From Kistimonas sp964291485 (lineage in GTDB: Bacteria > Pseudomonadota > Gammaproteobacteria > Pseudomonadales > Endozoicomonadaceae), in the NCBI GenBank assembly GCA_964291485.2, contig OZ220224.1, forward strand, positions 4,092,001-4,156,000: DNA of 64,000 bases, in the 5' to 3' direction. The translations under genes were made by a program, and so were the position numbers. The notes beneath the pieces were generated by a model. That model had not been told where the DNA came from. It made no database searches and worked only from the letters and a program-made list of their open reading frames with translations. This document shows, one piece after another, positions 17,574-27,024 of this stretch (its first letter is position 1; every line of letters starts with the position of its first letter).

Positions 17574-18775
17574 CAGCCTTCCTGACCTTCAGGCAGAACG
17601 GTAGAAGCCATGGGCTCGTCGGCAGTACGGCCGAAGCGCTCAACCAGGGCGGCAATCGCGCCATCGCCAGTCACGTTACAGGCAGTACCGAAGCTGTCCT
17701 GCGCCATGTACAGTGCGATCATCAGCGCAATGGCAGACTCACCAAAGCCCAGCATGCTGGTCAGCAGACCCAGTGATGCCATAACCGCGCCACCCGGTGC
17801 ACCCGGCGCGGCGATCAGCGTAACACCCAGCATCAGCAGGAACGGCAGGATCATGCCATAGGTCGGTTCAGCCAGACCGGTCAGCAGCATGACCGCAGTG
17901 GCACAGGTAGTCAGTGTGATAGCACTGCCAGAGAGGTGGATGGTCGCACACAGCGGTACAGCAAAATCCACCACGTTCTCGTCAATACCATTGGCCTTGG
18001 CCTGGCGAACGGTAACAGGAATGGTGGCAGCGCTGGACATGGTACCGACAGCAGTCAGGTAGGCCGGAATCATATTGCGCAGCATGGTCAGCGGATTGCG
18101 GCCGGTCACGGCCCCCGTGCTGAAGTACAGCACTGCCAGCCAGATCCAGTGCATGACAATGGCCAGCATAAGCACCACGCCAAACGTCTTGAGTGTCGAG
18201 AAGACAGTACCGTCAACGGCCATCTCGGCAAATACACCGGCAATATAGAATGGCAGGCCGGGAATCAGGACTTTGGAGAGCATCAGCTCAACAATATCCT
18301 TCGCCTGGTCAACTACCGTCTTGAGTTCACGACCGCCGGTCGCGGAAATCCCCATACCAAAGGCAAAGGCCATCACCAGCGCGGTCATAACCCCCATGAC
18401 CGGTGGGATTTCCAGCACCATGATCGGCTTTAGGCCTGCACCTTCCGATGCTGCCTGAGAGCCCAGTTCCACCATACCCGGAATAAAAGTGCTGGCCATG
18501 AAAAACGCCAGTGAACCGGCCACGATGGTAGACAGGTAAGCAAAACCAACGGTAGTACCCAGGGCGCGGCCGGAACCCTGCTGCAGGTTGGCAACACCGC
18601 TCATGATGTAGAACAGGATAATCAGGGGAATGGTGAAATTAATGAATTCACCGAAGATCGATTTGAAGGTCACCAGCAACCGTGCCAATGCTTCAATAAT
18701 GCCGGCTTGTGGTACCAGCAGACCAATGATAACGCCGGCGACAATACCCACCAGCAATCGAACTATCAACTTCAT
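17573..18775 (-). CDS. Dicarboxylate/amino acid:cation symporter (DAACS)
   Basis: Inner-membrane secondary transporter of 400 residues in the DAACS family (GltP, SstT, DctA), importing acidic or neutral amino acids or C4-dicarboxylates with Na+ or H+. About eight membrane helices plus two re-entrant loops. Key motifs are the serine-rich hairpin SSAATIPVT, the HLSGSAITLTT segment of TM7, and APGAPGGAVM plus TACNVTGDGAIAA at the second hairpin and TM8. The frame opens at 18853, but the ATG at 18775 follows AGAGGTTGTACTGGA and gives the usual start. It is divergent from radA. A second, different family member lies at 20816. Exact substrate not predictable. Confidence 0.9.
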   Translation of the reverse strand: MKLIVRLLVGIVAGVIIGLLVPQAGIIEALARLLVTFKSIFGEFINFTIPLIILFYIMSGVANLQQGSGRALGTTVGFAYLSTIVAGSLAFFMASTFIPGMVELGSQAASEGAGLKPIMVLEIPPVMGVMTALVMAFAFGMGISATGGRELKTVVDQAKDIVELMLSKVLIPGLPFYIAGVFAEMAVDGTVFSTLKTFGVVLMLAIVMHWIWLAVLYFSTGAVTGRNPLTMLRNMIPAYLTAVGTMSSAATIPVTVRQAKANGIDENVVDFAVPLCATIHLSGSAITLTTCATAVMLLTGLAEPTYGMILPFLLMLGVTLIAAPGAPGGAVMASLGLLTSMLGFGESAIALMIALYMAQDSFGTACNVTGDGAIAALVERFGRTADEPMASTVLPEGQEG

Positions 18776-19028
18776 TCCAGTACAACCTCTTCTGGATTTA
18801 TTCATCGACCTTGTCTGCCCGGGCTGCCATGCATGGCATTCCCGCCCCCGCATTCAAGGCGTCTTGGAAACCGCACTGTGTTATAGATCGAGGACAGCAT
18901 AGTAGTAGAACTTGCGTCCAGCGCGATTAAAGCAGCACTTATTCCTTCAGGTATTGACCCATGTCGTCTCAAGCCTGAACAATACGTCCAGAAGCAACCT
19001 TTTCTTTTCTACAGGATTCACCGAAAGC

Positions 19029-20402
19029 ATGGCAAGAGGCAAAACCCGTAAAGCCTACGTATGTTCCGAATGTGGCAGCGAGTCAGGTAAGTGGCAGGGA
19101 CAGTGCCCGGACTGCAAAGCCTGGAACACCATCCGGGAAATTAACCTCGGTCCTGCGACATCGCCTTCCATTGAAGCTGCCAATCGTTCCGGCTTTGCCG
19201 GTGCGCAATCCGGTGTCCAGTTGCTCAGCGATGTCAGCGTCGAAGATGCGCCTCGTTTTACCAGCGGCTCTTCCGAGTTAGACCGCGTTCTTGGTGGTGG
19301 GTTCGTCCCGGGTAGCGCTGTACTCATCGGCGGCCATCCCGGCGCGGGTAAAAGTACCATTCTCTTGCAGACCCTGGCCCATGTGGCGCAGACCATGCCA
19401 GCGCTGTATGTATCCGGCGAAGAATCCATGCAGCAGATCGCTAACCGGGCAAAACGCCTGGGTTTGCCGACCGATCAGCTGAAAATGCTGGCCGAAACCT
19501 CGGCAGAGAAAATCGTCGCCATCGCGGAAGCCGAAAAGCCCGGCATCATTGTGATCGATTCCATTCAGGTCACCTTTATGAACGGTATCGACTCTGCACC
19601 CGGCGGTGTCGCGCAGGTGCGGGAATCCGCCGCCTTCCTGACCCGCTTTGCCAAGCAGACAGGCACTGTGCTGTTAATCGTCGGCCATGTTACCAAAGAC
19701 AATTCACTCGCCGGCCCCATGACGCTGAGCCATATCATCGATACCCAGCTGATGCTCGGTACTACCGACGATTCCCGCTTCCGCATCATGCGCGCGACCA
19801 AGAATCGCTTCGGCCAGGTGAATGAACTCGGCATCTTCGCCATGACTGAAAAGGGATTAAAGGAAGTCAAAAATCCTTCAGCCATTTTCCTGACCCGTGC
19901 CGATGAAGCCGTCTCTGGCAGCGTAATTAATGTACTGTGGGAAGGCACCCGGCCCCTGCTGGTTGAGATCCAGGCACTGGTCGTGGAATCACAACTCGGT
20001 AATCCGCGCCGGGTCACGGTTGGCATGGATCAGAACCGGCTGGCAATGCTGCTGGCAATCCTTACCCGTCATGGTGGCATCTTCACCAGTGACCAGGATG
20101 TATTCCTCAACGTAGTCGGAGGTGTCCGCATCACCGAAACCAGTGCGGACTTGGCCAGCCTGCTCGCTATCGTTTCAAGCTTACGGGACACGCCGTTACC
20201 ACAGGATCTGGTCGCGTTTGGCGAAGTGGGTCTGGCGGGCGAGATCCGGCCAGTCGCCAGTGGTCAGGAGCGGATTATCGAAGCGGCCAAACATGGTTTC
20301 CGACGCGCGATTGTGCCCATGGCCAACCGTCCCAGAAAGCCGATTGAGGGTATTGAGATCATTGGTGTCAACAAGCTTTCTGAAGCATTGGATGCAATCT
20401 AA
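19029..20402 (+). CDS. radA: DNA repair ATPase RadA (Sms)
   Basis: RecA-related ATPase of 457 residues that drives branch migration of recombination intermediates. It has the N-terminal C4 zinc finger (CSECG...CPDC, residues 11-30), Walker A GGHPGAGKST at about 97-106, Walker B IIVIDSIQ, the RadA-specific KNRFG motif, and the C-terminal Lon-like domain ending in EIIGVNKLSEALDAI. An in-frame ATG at 18912 would add 39 unrelated residues, so the start at 19029 (MARGKTRKAYVCSEC) is chosen from family alignment. The ribosome site is weak. Single gene, divergent from the upstream symporter. Confidence 0.96.
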   Translation: MARGKTRKAYVCSECGSESGKWQGQCPDCKAWNTIREINLGPATSPSIEAANRSGFAGAQSGVQLLSDVSVEDAPRFTSGSSELDRVLGGGFVPGSAVLIGGHPGAGKSTILLQTLAHVAQTMPALYVSGEESMQQIANRAKRLGLPTDQLKMLAETSAEKIVAIAEAEKPGIIVIDSIQVTFMNGIDSAPGGVAQVRESAAFLTRFAKQTGTVLLIVGHVTKDNSLAGPMTLSHIIDTQLMLGTTDDSRFRIMRATKNRFGQVNELGIFAMTEKGLKEVKNPSAIFLTRADEAVSGSVINVLWEGTRPLLVEIQALVVESQLGNPRRVTVGMDQNRLAMLLAILTRHGGIFTSDQDVFLNVVGGVRITETSADLASLLAIVSSLRDTPLPQDLVAFGEVGLAGEIRPVASGQERIIEAAKHGFRRAIVPMANRPRKPIEGIEIIGVNKLSEALDAI

Positions 20403-20464
20403 ATAGCGTCAGCGTCAACAAACGGTTTCTCTCGCCTTCTTGTTCTTGAAAGCGTCTTCCTATT

Positions 20465-20495
20465 CAGGCGGCAATTTTTTATAACTTGTCGCCTG
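20465..20495 (+). terminator. Hairpin after radA
   Basis: A 10-bp stem (caggcggcaa / ttgtcgcctg, one G-U pair) with a T-rich 11-nt loop, 62 bp after the radA stop. No T-run follows. Confidence 0.4.
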
Positions 20496-20715
20496 CTCCG
20501 CAAAACAAATCACTGAGAGCACACCTTCCTGAATTTGCTCCCACTGTGCATTTTAGGTATAACTACGTACTACGCACACCTGAGGCATATCTGCCCGTCA
20601 TTCTCCAAAACCCCAGTCCTTTCGCCATCCGTTGTTAGTTTCACTAACAGGATTTGTTACTGTTTTTATTCTTTTTTCGGGTGATCATTCTGTTTAGATT
20701 GCACTTTTTAGCGTC

Positions 20716-20744
20716 TTGTATTGCCATTGGTTATAGGTTAGATT
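20716..20744 (+). promoter_or_regulatory. Candidate sigma-70 promoter of symporter gene
   Basis: TTGTAT at 20716-20721, a 17-nt spacer, then TAGATT at 20739-20744, about 70 bp upstream of the symporter ATG. Each box differs from consensus by two bases or fewer. Not confirmed. Confidence 0.4.
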
Positions 20745-20815
20745 CCAATCTCTTATAACAAGAATGTTCAATAACACGAGAGTCGAGAGACTCCATAAGC
20801 GGGAGTTCCTGATCC

Positions 20816-22111
20816 ATGAGTAGTAATCTGGCAACTCGCATCCTGATCGCCCTGGTTGGCGGTATTGTGGCTGGCGCCCTGATTCAACACTTCGCGTCAC
20901 CGGAAGGTATGCTTCAAACCTGGCTTGTCGGCGGCCTGTTCCATGCCGGCGGTAATATCTTTGTTTCCATGATCAAACTGATGGTCATGCCACTGATTTT
21001 CATCTCCATCGTCAACGCGGTCTGTAGCCTGGACGATATCAACCAGTTTGGCCGCCTGGGTGCCAAGACGCTGGGGCTTTATCTTCTGAATACGGTAATC
21101 GCCATTGCGGCCGCCATCGGTATTGCCCTGTTGGTCAAGCCGGGGCTGGGCGCTAACCTTGGATTGGCCGATGCCTCCCTGAGCCTGAGCCGGACGGAAG
21201 TGCCCTCGCTGCTGGATATGGTGATTGGCATTGTGCCCACCAACCCGGTGCAGGCGTTCGCGGAAGGCAATATCCTGCAGATCCTGTTCATGGCAATCAT
21301 TACCGGTATTGCCATTAAAAAGCTGGAAGACCAGGAAACCCACAGTGTCAGTAAGGCGTTTTCACTGGCTAACAATGTAATGATGAAGCTGATCGGCATG
21401 GTCATGGCGCTGGCGCCTTACGGTGTATTCTTCCTGACCGCGAAACTGGCCGCCACCCTGGACAGCCACAGTATCCTGAGCGTGATGACTTACGTGATGA
21501 CCGCATCCCTGGTCATGCTGATCTGGCTGTTTGGTTTCTATCCGCTGGTCACCGGCATGGCAACGGGTACCAGTCCGATCACGTTTATCCGCAAGACCCG
21601 TGAGCAGATGATGTTTGCGCTGTCCACAGCCAGCTCTAACGCCACCATCCCAGTGACCTTCCGGACACTGACCGACAAACTGGGCGTATCTGAAAAAGTG
21701 GCCGGCTTCTCCGTACCACTGGGTGCCACCATGAACATGTCAGGTGCAGCTATATATATGACGGTTGCTACCGTGTTTGTGGCTTACGCCTATAACGTTG
21801 ACCTGAGTGGTGGTGAACTGGTCACCCTGGGTGTGACTGCCTTCCTGCTGGCCATCGCCACCGGAGGCATTCCGGGTGGTGCCGTTGTCACCACCGGTGT
21901 ATTGCTGCACCAGCTGGGCCTGCCTATTGAGGCGCTGGGTATCATCATCGCAACCGACCGTATCCTGGATGCCCTGTGCACCGTGACCAACGTTGTCGGC
22001 GATACGGCTGTCAGCACGATTGTTGCGAAGACTGAAGGTGAGATCGAAGAAGATGTTCTTTATGATGAGAACTCAGACACTGTTTTAGAGAAGCAGGTCA
22101 GTTATTCATAA
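20816..22111 (+). CDS. Dicarboxylate/amino acid:cation symporter (DAACS), second
   Basis: DAACS-family transporter of 431 residues, different from the one at 17573-18775 and closer to the GltP/GltT type. It shows MIKLMVMPLIFISIVNAV, the serine-rich SASSNATIPVT hairpin, the LGATMNMSGAAIYMTVA segment of TM7 with the Na+/substrate NMxG-type motif, GGIPGGAV in the second re-entrant loop, and DRILDALCTVTNVVGDTAV in TM8 with the substrate-contacting Asp and Asn. The ATG follows GCGGGAGTTCCTGATCC. The acidic C-terminal tail is cytosolic. A very stable hairpin follows. Probable substrate is glutamate/aspartate or a C4-dicarboxylate. Confidence 0.92.
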   Translation: MSSNLATRILIALVGGIVAGALIQHFASPEGMLQTWLVGGLFHAGGNIFVSMIKLMVMPLIFISIVNAVCSLDDINQFGRLGAKTLGLYLLNTVIAIAAAIGIALLVKPGLGANLGLADASLSLSRTEVPSLLDMVIGIVPTNPVQAFAEGNILQILFMAIITGIAIKKLEDQETHSVSKAFSLANNVMMKLIGMVMALAPYGVFFLTAKLAATLDSHSILSVMTYVMTASLVMLIWLFGFYPLVTGMATGTSPITFIRKTREQMMFALSTASSNATIPVTFRTLTDKLGVSEKVAGFSVPLGATMNMSGAAIYMTVATVFVAYAYNVDLSGGELVTLGVTAFLLAIATGGIPGGAVVTTGVLLHQLGLPIEALGIIIATDRILDALCTVTNVVGDTAVSTIVAKTEGEIEEDVLYDENSDTVLEKQVSYS

Positions 22112-22137
22112 GTCGTCTATCTAAAATAAAATAATAA

Positions 22138-22186
22138 CGTCCAAACAAAGAGAGGGAGCATATGGCTCCCTCTCTTTGTTTGGACG
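22138..22186. terminator. 22-bp perfect hairpin after symporter gene
   Basis: An exact 22-bp inverted repeat (22138-22159 and 22165-22186) around atatg, 26 bp after the stop. The arms contain aaagagagggagc and its complement. The stem is unusually long and perfect; no T-run follows it. Confidence 0.75.
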
Positions 22187-22369
22187 CAACTCTCCCCCAC
22201 CACAGAAACTAGCCCTAACACTTGTGTCAGACTTTCAGTGCAATCTATCCCCATATCAGTGGTCAAACGAGATTAATTAAGGGGCTCAGATTTTTCTGAC
22301 GTTTCTTCTGTTTCCACAATGAAAACACCCTGTGAAATCTTCAGGCAATATCACCAGGAATAAGTAACC

Positions 22370-24280
22370 GTGCAACCTCTGTCCCGAAACCAGCACTCAA
22401 CCCAGGCCAGCGATCCATCCCCTGCTTCTTCATCTGAGCGAGACAAGGACACGACACCTCTGAGCGACCAACTAGCCACAATGCAGTTATCAACGCCTGA
22501 AAAGCGGAGCATTCACGCCAGGACCGTGTTCAAACATATTGAATCATTGACGCTCACTTTTTTACCTGGTGATAAATATCAAGAGCGTCCACCCCACATG
22601 ATGCGCAGAGACTATCATCCTATCTGGCATCTCGGCCATGAGCCCCAAGTGCATTCATCGGAAGGCGCCTGCGCATTAGAACCGGAATATTCCTCCGAAC
22701 CGGTTAATCTGACAACGAAAGCTTTATCCTGTTTTCTTGAGAAGTCATTTTACAAACTGATACCACAGAGTGATGAGCGTATTCATGCATTATCGTGTTT
22801 ACAGGCATTCACTCAATCCAGCGATGCATTAACAGCTGAGCATAAAGCCCTTTTGAACACGTTCTGGGATGATGCGATCAAGATTGAAAAAAAAGCATGT
22901 CAACTTCTGGATTCTGCCCGCAAGGCAGGTGTAAACCTGCGCCATCATGATGAATTATTTCCTTTGATTATGGATCACATCTTTCATCACGTGGGTCGCC
23001 ATGCATTTGACGATGCCCCAGGGTGCATGCTCGCTTTACTTGATGGAATACAGGAAGTGTTTGAACATGCGCAAAAAGGTTTGTTTATCACTGAACCGCC
23101 TCCCCGGACAAGAACCGACCAGCTCAGCCCTCAACAGTCAATGGAAAGTCCTACCCAACCTCGTGAGAAATCAGCAATACCAAGCCGGGAGGTAATGATC
23201 GACAATTCTATTCGTTATCTTAAAAAAATTAACAAATTGGTCGGCGGACCGGGTGAATTCAGTTTTTCGTCTTTTCCTATAAGTACAGATCACAAGAGCA
23301 ACTTTTCGATAGCAGCATTAAAAGAAATAACGTCTGACGCACGCATTGTTTGCTTCAGTGATCCTCATAGGAAGCAAACGGCTAACTATCTCGACAGCTT
23401 AGATTTAAAGACAGAGATTGACAGTATAAACGTGGTTGATGAGAACAAACCGCTGAAGCACCAGTCAACAGAAGGAAAGCGCTGGTTACTGACTGCCAAT
23501 TCTTATAATAAGCAGTTACATCTGTATTTTCCTGACACTAATGAGAATACACGCTCCGATGAAGCCAAGCGGTTATTCGGCCAATTCTATTTAGCGCGGG
23601 ATAAAGCCCAGTATGATGAAGACCCTTCGATAGCAACACAAAAAGCACGTCTTCAATTACTACAGGCGCTGGATCGTACCCACCTGTTCAGAGACGGCAA
23701 TGGTCGAAACAATATATGTCTGGATCTGTCCCTTCGCCTGATGCTGGGACACACGCTGAAAATGCCCCGACAGGTAAGCGACTATGCCCGTTTTACGGTT
23801 GAAGAACTTTATCAGCGGGAAATTGACAGTAATCCCCCAGATCATGCCTTTGACCTCATAGCCACATGTTCAGATTTAAAACTTACCCACATTGCAAAGT
23901 ACCTGCTTGAAGTTCAAAGACAATGGCTGATAGACAATCATGACATCACGCACCAGCTTCAGGCTGCATGCAGAATGGGCGATATTGAAACAGCCCGACA
24001 GCTAATAGCACAGGGGGCCAATGTCAATAAAGTCAGTGAAGCCCTCTTGTGGCAACCTGGAACAACGGCATTGAATGAAGCGATTAAAAGTGGCGATTAT
24101 ACGCTGGTCAAATACCTGCTCGACTCTGGCGCAGACGTTAATCTCAGCAGCAGGGATGGTATCCTTCCATTTGATATAGCAAATCACTATGGTTTTGAAT
24201 CAATTGCCACTCAACTCATGTTGAGAAATGGAAAGATGAGTACGCTACCGGGTGAAGTCAATCCTGATTGGTACAGGTAG
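22370..24280 (+). CDS. Fic-like protein with C-terminal ankyrin repeats
   Basis: A 636-residue protein with no signal peptide. A motif HLFRDGNGR at residues 438-446 matches the Fic active-site loop HPFx(D/E)GNGR with its catalytic His, except Leu for Pro. Fic enzymes transfer AMP, phosphocholine or other groups onto target proteins. Residues about 525-620 form two to three ankyrin repeats (LQAACRMGDIETARQLIAQG, then TALNEAIKSGDYTLVKYLL). Fic followed by ankyrin repeats recalls the Legionella phosphocholinase AnkX. The N-terminal 400 residues are unrecognised and include a Pro/Gln-rich linker (about 240-275). GTG start, with AGGAA eight bases upstream. Low GC and isolation between a symporter and thiE fit an acquired effector. 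Fic assignment rests on one motif. Confidence 0.65.
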   Translation: MQPLSRNQHSTQASDPSPASSSERDKDTTPLSDQLATMQLSTPEKRSIHARTVFKHIESLTLTFLPGDKYQERPPHMMRRDYHPIWHLGHEPQVHSSEGACALEPEYSSEPVNLTTKALSCFLEKSFYKLIPQSDERIHALSCLQAFTQSSDALTAEHKALLNTFWDDAIKIEKKACQLLDSARKAGVNLRHHDELFPLIMDHIFHHVGRHAFDDAPGCMLALLDGIQEVFEHAQKGLFITEPPPRTRTDQLSPQQSMESPTQPREKSAIPSREVMIDNSIRYLKKINKLVGGPGEFSFSSFPISTDHKSNFSIAALKEITSDARIVCFSDPHRKQTANYLDSLDLKTEIDSINVVDENKPLKHQSTEGKRWLLTANSYNKQLHLYFPDTNENTRSDEAKRLFGQFYLARDKAQYDEDPSIATQKARLQLLQALDRTHLFRDGNGRNNICLDLSLRLMLGHTLKMPRQVSDYARFTVEELYQREIDSNPPDHAFDLIATCSDLKLTHIAKYLLEVQRQWLIDNHDITHQLQAACRMGDIETARQLIAQGANVNKVSEALLWQPGTTALNEAIKSGDYTLVKYLLDSGADVNLSSRDGILPFDIANHYGFESIATQLMLRNGKMSTLPGEVNPDWYR

Positions 24281-24381
24281 TCGTTTACTCAAGCACACAA
24301 CATTCCCCAATACCGTATTAACTTGAATCACTGAAGCTTTGCCTATATTAAGTGACGCTGATTCATAACAGGATTCATACC

Positions 24382-25023
24382 ATGTCCTCCTTTGAGCGAT
24401 TCACAGGTCTGTACGGCATCACCGATAGTACCCTGATGCCTGATGACAAAACCTTACTTGCCAAAGTGGAAACAGCGCTGAAAGGTGGCATGGCCATACT
24501 GCAGTATCGTGACAAAAGCACCGATAACGAAAAGAGGCTTCGTCAGGCTCGCATGCTGAAGGAACTCTGCAACCACTATCAAGTACCACTCATCATCAAT
24601 GATGATGTTGCACTGGCGGCGGCCTGCGGAGCAGATGGCGTCCATCTCGGCGCCGATGACGATACGATATCGGATGCACGCACACACCTGGGGGATAATG
24701 TCATCATCGGCATCAGCTGCTACGGTTCGCTGGAGCGCGCATTGGTCATGCAATCGCGGGGGGCGGATTACGTCGCTTTCGGCGCCTGTTTCCCATCGCC
24801 AACCAAGCCGGAAGCCGCCGTGGACGTCAAACCCGGACTGCTGGCCGAAGCCTGCCAGACATTGAGCGTACCAATAGTAGCCATCGGCGGCATAACACTG
24901 GATAATGCGCCGGATATCATTTCGCAGGGCGTGAACATGGTGGCCGTCATCTGTGACCTGTTCAGCGCCGATAATATCGAAGCCCAGGCCCGCCAATACA
25001 ACCAGTTGTTCCGTCCATCCTGA
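24382..25023 (+). CDS. thiE: Thiamine-phosphate synthase
   Basis: Couples the pyrimidine (HMP-PP) and thiazole (HET-P or carboxylated form) moieties into thiamine phosphate; cytosolic TIM barrel of 213 residues. Seen: GLYGITDS, ILQYRDKS (pyrophosphate/substrate binding), LIINDDVALAAACGADGVHLG, IGISCYGSLERA, YVAFGACFPSPTKP and VAIGGITLDNAP. A GTG at 24352 opens the frame, but the ATG at 24382 after ACAGGATTCATACC fits the family. It is followed after 35 bp by hemL, as in many gammaproteobacteria, so the two are probably co-transcribed. No TPP riboswitch was recognised upstream. Confidence 0.95.
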   Translation: MSSFERFTGLYGITDSTLMPDDKTLLAKVETALKGGMAILQYRDKSTDNEKRLRQARMLKELCNHYQVPLIINDDVALAAACGADGVHLGADDDTISDARTHLGDNVIIGISCYGSLERALVMQSRGADYVAFGACFPSPTKPEAAVDVKPGLLAEACQTLSVPIVAIGGITLDNAPDIISQGVNMVAVICDLFSADNIEAQARQYNQLFRPS

Positions 25024-25058
25024 CATGGCGGCCAGCCTGTGACCGAAAAGGACAAACA

Positions 25059-26342
25059 ATGAATCGCTCAGAATCCCTGTTCCAGCAAGCACAGCGGCAT
25101 ATTCCCGGCGGCGTCAACTCGCCGGTTCGCGCATTCAAGGGTGTCGGTGGCACACCGGTCTTCTTCCGTCGCGCCGATGGCGCACGGATGTATGATGAAG
25201 ACGGCAAGGCCTATATCGACTACATCGGCTCCTGGGGTCCGATGATTGTCGGTCACAACCATCCACGTGTCATTGCCGCCGTTCAGGAGCAGGTCAAGCT
25301 GGGTTTGAGCTTCGGGGCTCCAACAGCCATTGAGATCACCATGGCTGACAAGGTCTGTGAGCTGGTGCCTTCCATGGATATGGTGCGGATGGTGAACTCC
25401 GGCACCGAGGCCACCATGAGCGCCATTCGCCTGGCTCGAGGTTATACCGGCCGTGACAAAATCGTCAAATTCGAGGGCTGCTACCATGGTCATTCGGATT
25501 CCCTGCTGGTTAAAGCAGGTTCCGGTGCCCTGACCCTCGGCGTGCCTAATTCTCCGGGTGTCCCTGCTGACCTGGCGGCGCATACCATCACGCTGACTTA
25601 TAACGACCTGGACAGTGTCCGCAAAGCCTTTGCCGAAACCGGCGACGAGATCGCCTGTATCATCGTGGAACCCGTGGCGGGCAACATGAACTGTATTCCC
25701 CCGGTACCGGGCTTCCTCGAAGGGCTGCGGGAAATCTGCGATGAGTACGACACGGTTCTGATTTTTGATGAAGTCATGACCGGCTTCCGGGTTTCCCTCG
25801 GCGGCGCCCAGGCCTATTACGGTGTCACGCCGGACCTGACCACCCTGGGTAAAGTCATCGGTGGCGGTATGCCGGTGGGCGCTTTTGGTGGCCGTCGTGA
25901 GATCATGGAACACATTGCCCCGCTGGGTCCTGTGTACCAGGCAGGCACACTCTCCGGCAACCCGGTTGCCATGTCCGCCGGCCTGACGGTACTGGATCTG
26001 ATAACTGAACCCGGTTTCCATGAGCACCTCAGCCAGCGAGTCACCCGCTTACTGTCTGGCCTGCAGGAGCGGGCCGATGCAGCCGGTATTCCGTTTACTA
26101 CCAGCCAGGCTGGCGCCATGTTTGGTCTGTTCTTCACGGACCAGGAACGCGTAGAACGCTTTGACCAAGTGATGCGCTGTGACAGTGAGCGTTTTGGTCG
26201 CTTCTTCCACGCCATGCTGGAAGAAGGCGTCTACCTCGCACCGTCCGCGTTTGAAGCAGGCTTTATTTCCAGCGCCCACAGCGACGCGGATATTGAAGAA
26301 ACGCTTGCCGCGGCAGAAAAAGCCTTTGCCAGGATTGCCTGA
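25059..26342 (+). CDS. hemL: Glutamate-1-semialdehyde 2,1-aminomutase
   Basis: PLP enzyme of the C5 tetrapyrrole pathway, converting glutamate-1-semialdehyde to 5-aminolevulinate; 427 residues, normal length. Motifs: PGGVNSPVRAFKGVGG near the N-terminus, MVNSGTEATMSAIRLARG, FEGCYHGHSD, IFDEVMTGFR, and TTLGKVIGGGMPVGA with the PLP-lysine at 265. AAAAGGACAAACA precedes the ATG. It is preceded by thiE and overlaps the next gene by one base, forming a probable thiE-hemL-membrane protein operon. Confidence 0.97.
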   Translation: MNRSESLFQQAQRHIPGGVNSPVRAFKGVGGTPVFFRRADGARMYDEDGKAYIDYIGSWGPMIVGHNHPRVIAAVQEQVKLGLSFGAPTAIEITMADKVCELVPSMDMVRMVNSGTEATMSAIRLARGYTGRDKIVKFEGCYHGHSDSLLVKAGSGALTLGVPNSPGVPADLAAHTITLTYNDLDSVRKAFAETGDEIACIIVEPVAGNMNCIPPVPGFLEGLREICDEYDTVLIFDEVMTGFRVSLGGAQAYYGVTPDLTTLGKVIGGGMPVGAFGGRREIMEHIAPLGPVYQAGTLSGNPVAMSAGLTVLDLITEPGFHEHLSQRVTRLLSGLQERADAAGIPFTTSQAGAMFGLFFTDQERVERFDQVMRCDSERFGRFFHAMLEEGVYLAPSAFEAGFISSAHSDADIEETLAAAEKAFARIA

Positions 26343-26974
26343 TGTTCGAACCGGTTATATCCGTTGCTATCTCTGACGCCGTGCTGGCTTTTTCCAGCCT
26401 GTTCGGCGTCTTTCTTATGGCGCAGTTTCGCTCCTTTGAACCCAGCCGGCGCATGCCGGCTACCGTTGCGTTACTGGCCTTTGGCCTGGTCGCTGCAGCG
26501 GCCGGTCTGGGGACGCTGCGCTATGGCTTTTCCGCCATCTGGACAGAGCCTCACCAGATGCTGAACCAGGCGGCCAACTACCTGTCGCCGTCACTGCTGG
26601 CAGCAGCCATTGCGGCTACCGTATGGAACTGGCCACTGCGCAGACAGGATTGGGGTTCCATCCTTCTGGGGCTTATGGCCTGTTTTGAACTGATGCGCCG
26701 CCTGGAATGGCTGGATACCTGGCACCTTCTCCTGAGCACCGGCGCCCTGCTGCTGATGACTGCAGCAATTATCACACGGGGTGAACGCAAGCCCACCTTT
26801 ACCGCATTTTCCCTGACCGGCATCTGCGCCTATTTTATTGGCGGCCTGGTGATTGGCACAGAAGGTAAGCTGGCGGGCTTTCTTCGTATGGATCTTTTTC
26901 ACTACCTGCTGGCACTCGGTAACCTATGCATTGCCAGTGGTTTCTTCCACTATCTGCGTGGAAAGAGCAGCTAA
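26342..26974 (+). CDS. Hypothetical six-helix membrane protein
   Basis: A 210-residue integral membrane protein with about six hydrophobic helices and short charged loops (RRQDW, RGERKP). No family or catalytic motif recognised. Its ATG shares one base with the hemL stop, so it is translationally coupled and belongs to the thiE-hemL operon, which ends in a strong terminator. A role linked to heme or thiamine is not shown by the sequence. Confidence 0.75.
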   Translation: MFEPVISVAISDAVLAFSSLFGVFLMAQFRSFEPSRRMPATVALLAFGLVAAAAGLGTLRYGFSAIWTEPHQMLNQAANYLSPSLLAAAIAATVWNWPLRRQDWGSILLGLMACFELMRRLEWLDTWHLLLSTGALLLMTAAIITRGERKPTFTAFSLTGICAYFIGGLVIGTEGKLAGFLRMDLFHYLLALGNLCIASGFFHYLRGKSS

Positions 26975-26988
26975 CCGTATGCCCCAAC

Positions 26989-27018
26989 AAAAAAGGCTGC
27001 TCTTAAGCAGCCTTTTTT
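26989..27018. terminator. Bidirectional rho-independent terminator
   Basis: A 12-bp stem aaaaaaggctgc / gcagcctttttt with loop tcttaa. The A-tract on one side and T-tract on the other let it end both convergent genes. Confidence 0.92.
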
Positions 27019-27024
27019 ATGATT

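Larger units (their letters stand above)
20403..20815. other. Intergenic region radA / second symporter
   Basis: About 410 bp. It contains a hairpin after radA (20465-20495), a small palindrome tgttag-tttca-ctaaca (20633-20649) that could be an operator, and a promoter-like pair at 20716-20744. No gene seen. Confidence 0.5.

Noticed and set aside
24281..24381. TPP riboswitch (thi box) upstream of thiE
   Set aside because: The 100-bp gap lacks the CTGAGA...ACC core.
25068..26027. 319-codon frame antisense to hemL
   Set aside because: Shadow of a certain gene; composition is that of reverse-complement coding sequence.
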